DNA of 64,000 nucleotides, taken from assembly GCF_902806685.2 (NCBI RefSeq), contig NC_048555.1, positions 11,160,001-11,224,000 of the forward strand. Direction: 5' to 3'. Below, piece after piece: positions 1-12,100 of the stretch (positions are counted from its first letter, which is position 1; each line of letters begins with the position of its first letter). Source of the DNA: Maniola hyperantus (taxonomy: Eukaryota; Arthropoda; Insecta; Lepidoptera; Nymphalidae). Made by a program: the position numbers and the translations under genes. The notes under the pieces are model-generated. The model was not told the origin of the DNA. It worked only from the letters and a program-made list of their open reading frames with translations, and ran no database searches.

Positions 1-29
1 TTCCCTTGGCATTCCGAGGTGTTTCTTAC

Positions 30-150
30 CTCTTCGGAGTTGTTGTCGATGTCCACAATCACCCTGAAGTCCTTGCCGATGGGCACGGTGTCTATCTCGC
101 GCAGTTTGAATGTGATATCGTTAGACATGGTTGCCGCTACCGAGTAGTAC
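30..150 (-). CDS. Tg: Last transglutaminase exon in the window (C-terminal barrel)
   Basis: The exon reads YYSVAATMSNDITFKLREIDTV then IGKDFRVIVDIDNNSEE, the start of the C-terminal beta-barrel. It ends at a GTAAGA donor (29-24), so coding continues off the left edge. Confidence 0.9.
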
Positions 151-3100
151 CTGCAAATTGGGGGTTATGATAAAATAGTGGATACCTATTGATAGCCTTG
201 AACAGATAACTGATCTTCTTCATTGGAAAATGATAATGTAATCTGATGGTGGTGGAGAATATAGATCTAGCTTTTTATGCAAGATCAATCTTCGACGGTA
301 TAAGGTTATAATTACGGTAAGGTATAGACAGGTGTATGTTGTGCGTTCTACAAAAAAACATTGGGAGTTCGCAACCATCCTACTGTTGCTGAAAATCTGG
401 ATAGCTTATAGTGGCGATGTGATACTTGGTAAAAACTGACAAAGTATTTTTAATAAACAAGTTACAACACACAGGTGTTCTTACAGATGAGTTATTATTT
501 CAAGAGTTCAAATCACGCATGCATTAAATTTTTCTTGTCGTATTATTTATTAAGACCTTGTAAAAAGTAGTCCTGTAGGGTCTAGGAAATTTTTATTTGG
601 AGTGTTTGTAAACATTCTTCGAATTCAGAGGAATTAGAAGCTGCACACGACCTTAATCTACAGAAAATAATGTCACCTCTTCGCCCTTTCCGAGTACCGC
701 ACTCCGTTCATGAGTGCCATACGTTCCGAAGCAGATCCCTCGCTGTGTTTGTACTCGCCGAGGATGTTCTGCCTGTCTTCGTCGCCGAGGGGATCGAATA
801 CGAAGGGCTTCTTCGTTAGGATCATGCGTCCGATACTGTGGAAGAAGAAATTAATATTAATTTCAAATGAAAACTTCCTCAGCAGATTATGCTGGAAATG
901 TACCTATTCTAAGGTGAAATTCCCAAGTCAATCGAAATTATTTACTCTCCTTGAATAGGTATCATGTGCTGTACAGTTCTAATGGGGAGAAAATGCTCAT
1001 AACCTCAAATGGAAATGGTAAGTACGAACTGTATGGATATGGATTTGAATGTGTTTCATTACAAATATTATGGGTAATTGCTCAAAGTTGGAAAGGGTTT
1101 GCAAATATTTATGACAACATTTCTACTGATGCCTTCTTTGGATGATATAGTGGATTTGATCTCACCTCATCGCAGGAAAGACAGATACAAGTTACAACCT
1201 ACTTACAAGTACAACATTAGTTATTTCACCCAAGTTTAAAACAGCTTGATAGTTTTTATAAATTAAAAACAACACTCACTGATAGTTGTTGGTATCGACC
1301 ATCGAATATCCCGTCTCCGACTCAGGGTCTTGCCTCCACCTCATCAGGTCAGCGTTGACGGAAGCCAACATGAACTCCACGTCATAGTTGAGACCGATGA
1401 CTCCCTGCTTGATAGCCTCTAGAGGCGCTGGTCCACACTGGAACATTCCTGAGGATGTCTCCTGAGGTGTGGCGTCTACCGCTTGCCAGCCACCGTAACC
1501 TGTTAAAGCAATGAATAAGAATAATATTAAGTATACACCACTAAAGAAAGAACAAAGATGTGAACTCTACGAAACAATTTAGCAACCATATCGCTGCATA
1601 AATCTTTTCTGAGCGATCGATAATGAAAAATAGGTAGGTACCTAAGGAAGTGGTGAATTTACCCGAAGTCTGAATTCACCGGTTACCTTATGGCTGCTTC
1701 TTATCAGTGAAAAATTCCTCCCAAGAGGTAGATTTAATACGTACATCTAGACATTAAAATGATCAATTAAAGAAGAGATCTTGTCTCAATTTGTTCAGCT
1801 GCCCGGTCTGGGGAGAGGATAAAGTTAGGCAGGCACCTTCAATAAAATTGTGCATCATAAACATTGCTGCATGATTGTTTCAAAAAATATTTGTTCCATG
1901 AAATGATCGAAATTAATCATTGAGGTAATTGTCGTCTCAAACAACAGACATCCACTGCTGGACAAAGTTTTCTATAAGGATCTTCACAGAACACGACCTT
2001 AAGCCGCTTGAAATCATAGTTTTTGGGGTGCGCTGAAAATTGTCTTATGGTCTTACCTGGTGGCAGGTCAGGTCTGGCCATCCACACGTCATTCCACACG
2101 TGGTAGTTCCAGATGGAGTCAGCGCCCTGAGGGTTGTTGGGATCGAAGTCCAGCTCGTCCATGGTCTCGGTGTAGTATTTGTCCACAGTCAGGGAACTGT
2201 TGGCGTCGTGAGCTGACACCAGGTTGGAAACCACTCTTGAGGGGATACCGAGTGCACGACACACTGTAATATATTTTTTCTATTAGAATAAAATGATTAT
2301 AATATTTCCTTGTTCTTTTTTATCTGAGGTCATTGCTTCTTACAGAAAATTTATCTTAATTTCATAACTTGTATTTAACCTTTGGTTGGAGATAAATTTT
2401 GTGGACACACCACACACGTCTACAATGTCGTTGTAATACGTTGAAATATTACATGGAACACTGATTTTGGTTATCATTAAAGAGATAGCCTAATTTCAAA
2501 TTAGAAGTTCCTGCCGAGTAGATGCAATTTTAAATTAGTAAACAGGTAGATACTTATATTCTACCTACACACCTACTATGACTAAACTAAGAACTACTAA
2601 GAAGTTGATTTCAGTCGCAGACCCGGATTTTAAATCGTACCCAGGTAGGTATTACAAAGTAGAGATATTTTTGAAATCAAACATGATTTCGAAATAGAGA
2701 CACCTATTTCAATCCGAATTCTAAAAACAACAGTTCAGCGTGATAGACTGGATAATATTAAATCGCATCATGATTGCATCTAGTTGGATCAGCATGCTGA
2801 TTGGGTAGTATTGTCACGATCAAAATATCACGATGGACAAGACATCGCCTTGGTATGGCATCAACGTATATTCCATAATATCATTGTAAGTAAGATCATG
2901 TTATGTCGTCATATTTTCATCGGAAGATCCTGTTATCAGCTTGCTGAGTTGAGTAAGTACTTATTAGTGTACATATTATTGTATTTTTATTTTTACATTG
3001 TTGATTTTGGGTCACACTGGACGTAATAAAAATTCACGCATGTAGACTTCCTTAATTGGGTAACTAATAGCGCAAGCGCAGTAAACTGTAATAAGCTTAC

Positions 3101-6100
3101 AAAATAAAATTTAGGCTAGTTAAGCACCCACTTTGCATGTACTAAAGGCGCACACAGAAAGATTTCTTTTTTCCATTCATTATATACGTAGCCTAGCCAA
3201 ACGCTTGGCTGCAATCTGACCTGATGGAAATTTTAAAGTGATGATGTGACCTAAAATGGGACGCATTTAACTAGAAGATTACAATAAAACTTAAAGCTAG
3301 CCTTATCTAATTACTATATAAATCATGACCGCGTGGAATGGTGCCAAGAATTCTGGCTGCATTTCCGCGCTGGACAGCCAGGCTGATCCGTTGCGCAAAA
3401 AATGAGCCAGCCCTTCTGTCACCAGATGAGGCTATTAATCGCGGTGAAATGTCTCGTAAAAAAATTTTAGCACTAAGACTCCATGGCCTCAGGGTCTCCA
3501 CGGCAAACGGCACAAAAATGTAACTCTCTATAAGAGAGGCATACTTGCGCCTCTTGCCGTTTTCAGCTGTTTCTGCTGCGGATTCCGGTCTTGATGCTGT
3601 CTTCCTGATATGACACGGGGCCAATGTGTCAACGCAAGTTGCGTCCCACATTAGCGCCCGTCCCCGTTCCCAGGGAACCAGCGTCAATCCATCAGGTCTC
3701 TTGCCATCATCCCGACTAATCCCTGCCGGCTCAATGAGCGCAGGAATATTTATGGTGGCAAGAGCTCTTTTAATTGTATCGTTAAGAGAGCCATGCCTAA
3801 ACAGCCTCCCAGAGCTCCTTTGGCAAGAGAGTCCGTGGATTCCAAATTTATCAACCTCTTTTCCACACGGACATCTGTAGACTAGACAAGAAGATGACTA
3901 TTCACTCTTGTTTTAAAGATACTCGGATTTGTAAATGGTAGGAAACAGACCATGCGTATGAGGTGCAGAGAGTTTCGTGCGTGTAGATGGAATGTCGATG
4001 ACATAATTATGGAAACTCGCTTGACGTCTTGCGGTTCGGTGGTAAAATGGTAAAGGATGACCACCCACTGTGCCAGATCCTTTTATCCACGCACATGCAA
4101 ACTGTGAAATCAACTCCCTTCGGCGGTGTTAACATTCGACTACAACATGAGGTTATTCAAGGGGCGGACCAACAAATTCCTGAAAGGCCGGCAACGCATT
4201 GGTGGTACCTCTGGTACTGCAAATGTTCATGGATGGCAGTAATCACTTAACATCAGGTGACCCGCCTGCTCGTTTGCTCGCCAATTTATTTAAAAAAAAT
4301 GAAGGGGAAAACATGGTTCTCTCACCAGTGGTGACAACACCAGCGAACACCCAGCACTGTCCATAGGGCACCTCCTGCTGCGACTCCAAGTACTGCGCAA
4401 GGATGTCCACGGATCCAGTCCACTCCGATGGTGCTGTGCCATCATCATATTGACCGTCCCATCTCCCGATCAGAACACCGGCATCGTCGTTTGAGTTGAC
4501 TATACGGGAGATCACTCGGGATACTTTTACTGGGTCGCCCCGGCTGTGGAAGAATAGGTTTATTAGATGTCAAGTTTTTTAAAGTCATATGCCTACTCAG
4601 AGGTCGTATATCTTATTTTAAATGACTCTGGATGAAGTGGTACCTAACTGGTAAGTATTACAACCGATAGTCAATAATATCGACCAACTGGTTCACAGTG
4701 ATGTAACATCACAAGAACGATTTTTCATATTGAAATGAGAAAGATTTACTTTTTAACTTCGTTGAAGGTAAAATGATCCCACAACGGATGTAGAGAAAGA
4801 AATATGGCAATAAAAAGTGTTTTCGAAGCACAAGCTTGCCAATAGTTTCCGAAATTATTCCTGCTTCTGTAGTTAGAACTTAGAACAGAGTTTGCGTGAC
4901 TGAAAAAGAGCGTGATCTGAAACTTGCGCTGTGGGTGATATATCGATCTATTTGATGCTATTTGGAAGGTGTCTATGCTACTACAGGTTTTGTTAGTAAC
5001 AAAACCCGAAGTAGCACAGAAACCTTTTATACCGCCCGCGAAATTAAATTTCGCGAGCGGTATGAAAGAACCGTTGCGCAAAAATTCCTCCCTCCATTGT
5101 AACGCAAAACTCTTTTTATCTGGAGTCTACTGTACTGCCAATTATTTAATTAAAACCACTCACTGGTGGAACGGCATCTCAGCACGGTCCAGCATGAACA
5201 TGACCGCAGGCAATACAACAGCGTCAAACTGTCCATAGAACCACGGCTTGCCTCTAGTAGTCTTGATAGGACCCACCCACACCTTGCCAATGTCGTTCAG
5301 CACGTATTCCTGTAGCAAGTTGTTGTCTTCCATGTAGGTTTGATCATCTGCCAAAAACACATGAAATTAAAACGTGATACTTAAATTAAAACTAAAGGAT
5401 CTCTCCGAATTTTCATTGGGCTCATTGCGGGAAAACATCGTTTGATTTAAGGAACCGAGGGTACCTATTGTAAGTCTTCCTGAGAAAACTAAATTTTTCA
5501 TAGTTTCTGAACACAAAATTAAATTCACCAGTGCGATCTGCAGATCAAAGAACGTGTGGAAAATTGGAAAATTAGTGTTAGAATCATTGATGTTGGAATC
5601 CCCCTCTACTTGATGAAGCATGTGGGCGGGGCAGGCGAGCCGCGGATATGAGCAAACGCTCATATCAAAGTCTTTTGAGCACATTACTATGGGCCATTTT
5701 TGCCCAATTGTCACCGTGATTAGAGCTGCCGTACAAAACTCGAAAAGATTTCGAGTTTTACTGTAATTATAAGTCGTATGCGAAATAAAAATGTGAGTCC
5801 GGGTAAATAAAGGAATTTCTTTCGTCCATAAGATAAAAATCTACTAAAATATTTGTAGATCGAGGCATAATCTCGAAAAATTATATCGGTTGACAATGTT
5901 AAGAGCGTTCAACACAATTACCGATTTTTTTGGAATTATTCATGTGCGAAGTGCTACAGATATTAGGAGTAATAACGAATAAAAAGGTTGAAATATTTAA
6001 GAACAAGCCTTTTTTAAAGATCTATTGCTAATGAATTATTAATTTTATTGAAAAATAATAATCCTATCAAATCCTTATTCTTGCGGAAGACGTTTACTAA

Positions 6101-9100
6101 ATTATACGATTTTGAGTGCGTCTTTAGTTAACATATAACCACGAAAAACACATATAATAAACACATTCTCTGGTTATTTCTAACAAAGACATTTATTTCT
6201 AACATACAAAAACTACAGTGATATCAAAACTCAGTCTTTCACACGGTAAATACTCAAAGCCCCGTTTGTTTTAGTGGTTTACTAAAACATCGGAAACACA
6301 CGAGTATCTCGTAATGCCTACAATAAGAGAAGATAGACATAGCAATGCTAAGAAACATAAGGCCAAGCTATCCATACGAATACGTCCATACGAATAGTCT
6401 TACAGTGTCACTTAGAAGAATATAAGAACTGTATTGTGGGCACTAAAGCCACCGAAAGCACATGTGCACAGAGCTTGAAGGTTTTCTTTCAGAAAAAAAA
6501 TCCTTAAAGTCACAATTGTACAAAATTTATTGGAGTACCTTAATTACAAATTATAGACCTATCTCAGTGCTAACAATGCTTTCAAATGTCATCTAGAAAA
6601 TTCTGAACAACCAGCCAGTCAGCTTCTTGAATAGACATAACATATTATTATCTGAGAATCAGTTTGGTTTACGGAAGGGAAAGTCTACAGAAGATGCCAT
6701 CAACCTTCTGACTGATCAAATTGTTAATCGTATAGAAGCTAAGAACAAAGTAGTAGGCGTGATTATTGATCTCACCAAGGCTTTTAATACCGTCTCTGTT
6801 CCTATTCTTGTAGGCAGATTAGAAGCTATTGCTATAAGGGGATATACACTAAGTATCTTCAAGGATTATCGCTGCGGTCGGGGAAAAAAGATGGCCAGCA
6901 AACAAAACAAATTCATACAAAAATTTCCTTCATTTTCAAACAAACAAAGAACTTGCGAAGTGGTCCCACGCGTCAACGCTCTTAATTTTGGGCTTGCGTG
7001 TGTCGATAATTTTATCGATAGTGTATTTTTGTTAATAAAGGCTAAACATCTTGTGGTACCTATTGTTATAAAAAAGTTTAAGTACTATAGCATAATTTAT
7101 AGTAGGTAGTAATACAACAATAGTAGATCTATTTATATAATAAGACTTCCTCCGGCCTGACTGACAGACTGATCTATTTACTATCTAGTCTATCAATATA
7201 CTTATATAAAGTCTATCAATCCGCACATGGCCAGCGTGGTAGACTACGACCAAACCCTTCTCACTCTGAGAAGAGACCCGTGCTCTGCAGTGAGCCGGCG
7301 ATGGATTGATCATGATGATGATGGACAACAATAGATTGATTATTTTATACTTTGCCAAAACAAGACGGGTATGTCATGGATTGACTAGGTATTCTAAAGA
7401 ATGACTGAATTATAGACATTTCCGGTACCATTATTGATTTTGAAATCGTAAGAACAGGATCTCGGCTGAAGTGAGAAGATTGGTAACTTAGGTAGGTACA
7501 TACTGATATTTAACATACATATAAGTCGAGTTGAGAACCTTTTTTTCGAAAGTCTGTTAGAAATCGTCATGTATATGTAAATAAATTTAAACAATGCCAT
7601 ACCATCTTTAACTGCCCTTTAAGATAGCCAATAATTATGACGTATTGATAATTATTATCGATATCGACTTCCAATTGTTACACATCACTATTTGTCAGTG
7701 GCTTGTGTATTGCCAGTTACATACAAAAAATTTCACAATAATTTAATTAATTATTTTTAAAGTGATTACTTCGAGCGACATGTACTTTATATAGTGAAAC
7801 ATGTTTTTCAGATGTTTGCACAATAAGCACAATAATTATCAACGCTTGGAACATGATATTAGGAACTGAAAATATTTATTGTGCAAATTTTTATCATAGC
7901 TGGCAATACAATACTTGAATGGTACTTCAAAATCAACCCTACCGTTAAGAAGATACAGACGATTTTTGCTTGTAATTTTTTGACCAATAGTAGAGTCGCG
8001 ATGGCTGTGTTGCTGAATACGCTATTCTTTAAGATAGTGTGCGAGGTGGCTCGCGCGGTTTTCATACAAAAGTAACTTCATCAGCGTTCTATAGTATTTA
8101 TTATTCTAGGGTTAGAATAGAATAGCATGCATTTTTATTCAAGTAAACTAAGTGCTTTTGAATCGTCAAAATAATTTACCACTGGTTCGGAATATTCCTA
8201 CCGAGAAGAACCAGTAAGAAACTCAGTTGTTCAGTATTTTGTTACCACAGTTTAACTTAGGGTGAGATCTATAGCACTCTGACTTTACTTAGACTTAAGA
8301 CAGAGTTAAAACGAGACAGTGGTATATCCCTCACATAAATCTGTCTCGTTTTAACTCAATCTTAAGTCTGAGCAAAGTGAAAGTGCGCTTTATAGATCTC
8401 AGCCTCAGTGCCGCCCGGTATACTTCTTACCTGGATTCCAAGGGTTGAAGAGGATATAGAGATCCTGATCAAAGTCGTACACCTCCCGAGCTGGTGAGCC
8501 CTTCAACCTGGTGACCACTCGCAGTGCCCAGCTACCGACTGGCATGTTCACTGGAGTTGAGATCTGTCAACAAATATATTATTTTGATCGTTTTTAGAAA
8601 AACGCTTCACCAAAACCTTTCACCAAGTAAGAGACTGCTTTCGGCAGTAAGAGATTGCTTTAGCAATAAAGCTGCCTTTGCACCCTTTTGCATAGTTTCT
8701 TCTGTATCTTTTATTGTTTTTCAGTGGCCTCCAAATAGAACATAATATGTTTTGAGGTCGCCATCTTTTATCGAGGCCGCCAAACAGAACAGCTGTTTGG
8801 AGGCCGCTATCTTTTATCGAGATATTTTAATGTACCAAGTAGCTACGCCCATAGATTAAAAACTCTATTTTTACAAGACTTATTTATTGTTAAATTCATC
8901 ATCATCATCATCATGATCAACCCATCGGCAGCTCACCACAGAGCATGGGTCTCCTCTCAGAATGAGAAGGGGTTTAGCCATTATCTACCACGCGGGCCAG
9001 GTGCAGATTGACAGACTTCATATATACACCTTTGAGAACATTATGGAGAACTCTCAGGCATGCAAGATTCCTCACGATTTTTTCCTTTACCGTCAAATCA

Positions 9101-12100
9101 AGTGATATATTTTAATATGCTTAAAATGCACATAACTCTGAAAACTTCTGTGAATTACATTTTTGTTCCGTTTGCCTTGGAGACCCTGGGGCCATGGAGT
9201 CTTAATGCAAAAAAAAATTACGAGACATTTTACCGCGATTAACAGCTTCATTTCTGGTGATAGAAGAACTGGCTCATTTTTTGCGCACCGGATCAGCCTG
9301 GCTGTCCAGCGCGGAAATACAGCCAGTATTCTTGGCAACATTCCACGCGGACATGGTTTGCATAGTATAATATAAGGCTAGCTTTAAGTTTTATTGTACT
9401 AATATTTTCATTAAAGAAAAAAATAACATTAAAAAAAATTATATAAGGAGGTAGATATGCAAATTCTAAACGTTTTCCCATAAAAATGCTTATGTAAGTA
9501 TTAAAACAAGTTTTGATAATAATCAGCATAATGTATTTGATGGAGTAGGTAAACTGGAAATCAAGATAATAAATGCAAATTTAGCAGCATCTGATAATGG
9601 TTTTGCTGGACAATAAATTTTACCATAAACGTTTTGGTAAGTAGGCAAAGGTTAGGCTTACGTCGTCTAAATTCAATTATTGTCAAAGACGTATAAAATG
9701 AAAGGAGTACGCGACAGTTCGAAATAGCAATCGGGGAGAGACTTTTTTGATTGACTACATAGATTTCAAACCCCCATTTTAACCCACTTAGGGGTGAAAT
9801 TCATTTCTTGGTGGATACCTACTCTTTACAAAGAACACACCCTCCAAATTGTATGTCTCTAGGACCAGCGGTTTAGGCTGTGCGTTTGTATAGAATAAGT
9901 CAGTCAGTCAGTCAGGACTTTGAATTTTATATATGTATACAGAAGGTAGGTACTATTTTGATTAAAGTATCTAGCCAAGGTGATCGAAGGTCGTCTAAAT
10001 CTAAAACTTATTTGCATGCTTGGTAGACGTATTTCCGGTCGAATAACCTTTATGTGACATGTTAGCCTTAAATCGACCTCAAAAACTAGGTTCTTAGTGT
10101 TTAAATTTTTTCACGTTTGATGGCTGAGATCGGTTGATCTGTTTAGCCGCCTAGTCCTCTTAAACCACTAATTACTTAGCTGAAAAATAAAACTTAAACA
10201 ACTAAGTAATTACTTAGTAAATTACCATATCGACCTGCCTATTTTAAACTTAGTCGTCGAGTTATCTGTTTCGCTCGCACTTACAGGTCTTAGGTAAGTG
10301 CGAGCGAAACAGACAGATAACTCGGCGACTCAGTTTAAAATGCGTCGACTATATAGAACTATAATGATACTATAGAACTATATTAGTTAAAGGATTGGTT
10401 TGCGGTTATAGCATGCCGATATCAATGTATTAAGAATGGTATTAGATACAAATAGAATTTGGCAGCTGCAATGCAGTGAACTGTAGTCATCTTGACTGTG
10501 AACTCATATCCTATTTTAGATTTAGATATTTTAACTGAATCATTTCTTAAAAAGATTTAGGTACGTAGCCATGTCACTAGAAAAATGTTAAGTATGCATG
10601 TGGAAGGAAAAAAGAGGAGAGGACGACCAAAGAAAAGGTGGATGGATTGCGTGAAAGAGGATATGCGTGAAAAAGAGGTGGATAATACGTTGACGAATGA
10701 CAGAAGTGAGTGGAAGAAGACATGTTGTGCCGACCCCACGTACCGTGGGATAAGGTAAGGTAAGGAAGACGAAGAAGATACTTTATAGTAATATCCAAAC
10801 GTGTGTAAATTCACCTCAACGTTTCTAATTTAATAATAAGAACTAGGAGAACCAGAGTTACCGACATAGCTCAACGGGTTACGAAACTGAACTGGCAATG
10901 TGCAGGGCATATAGTTCGAAAAACAGATAGACGTTGGGGTCCCAACACTCAAGGGGCTAGAATAGCGACCTCGCACTGAAAACAGCGTTGGAAGACCCCC
11001 ACTAGGTGGACAGAAATATGAACGTGAAGCCGCTGGATTCAGGCGGGCAGCGCAAGACCGTGGCGTGTGGAAGTCCCTACAAGACCTATGTCCAGCAGTG
11101 GACATCTATCGGTTGATAATGATCATGATGATAATCTAAGTACTTTCGTAATTTATTTTTAAAAGCGTTTTAAATTAAATATTCTAGTAAGATTTGCAAC
11201 TCGTTTTGTGAACTATGTAACATAACCAGTTTAGAGGAATGTTTAAGGACATATTTTGTATATTTTACTGTCTTAGAAAAATGTCTATTTTAAATACATA
11301 AGGAGATAATTATTATGTAAGAACATACTATTCTTTACGACCTAAAATTATCATCATCATTATCACTATCTTATTCTTAGCCACAATCTACCACGCTGGT
11401 CAAGTGTGAATTAACAGACTTCACACGATTTTGAGAACATTATGGAGAACTCTCAGGCCTGCAGGATTCCTCACGATGTTTTTCTTCACCGTTAAATCAT
11501 TTTCAAACCGGCTAATACATTTACACTGTTACACCAGACACAAGAGTATCTAAAAGAATAATATTCTCTTCATTTTTGAATGCTACGATCTTCCCCTACT
11601 TCTTTTATTACTTGAGTTCTTCCCCTAGAAATACCTAGAACTAGATATATTAACACTTGAATTCATATTAAATTCATAGGGGCTTCTTTAGGGGACAATA
11701 TTATTCAACCTCTATGCATAGCATAAAGGTTCAGTTCACACGTCGCGTCGTCTGAATTATCCCATATAAGTCATAGTTTGACTATTTTAATTTACCTACC
11801 TAATTCAATTTCAATTTTTTTGCAACTATATTAATTATGTTATTAATTTAAATAGTGTAATTGGGCTATATGTCCGTTCTAATTAAATAATAAAGAATGA
11901 ATTCCAGTGTAAGAATAAACATGTTGTAACATGGTTGTAACTAATTATTCTACCTTAGCTTCCTATACCCACGCACTGGTATCTCAGACCGTGACATAAA
12001 CTTTTTCATTATCTTTAACTCCCCATTTAATATCTCTAGAGGTGGATTTGTATGAAGTTGATTTTGTAAGAGCACCTCTTACTGATTTATAGAGACTTAC

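Larger units (their letters stand above)
151..8104. other. Transglutaminase introns, largely without recognisable content
   Basis: Between the exons, 151-676, 836-1279, 1500-2056, 2264-3300, 4544-5163 and 5348-6600 show AT-rich sequence with no gene or clear repeat, apart from a small hairpin at 5027-5065 (CCGCCCGCGAAATT / AATTTCGCGAGCGG). 6860-7200 and 7330-8100 also show nothing recognisable. Confidence 0.6.

Noticed and set aside
2060..2269. 69-codon plus-strand frame
   Set aside because: Antisense of the transglutaminase histidine exon, which is supported by catalytic motifs and splice sites.
4746..5081. 111-codon minus-strand frame
   Set aside because: Lies in a transglutaminase intron, crosses a hairpin, and shows no conserved motif or splice link.
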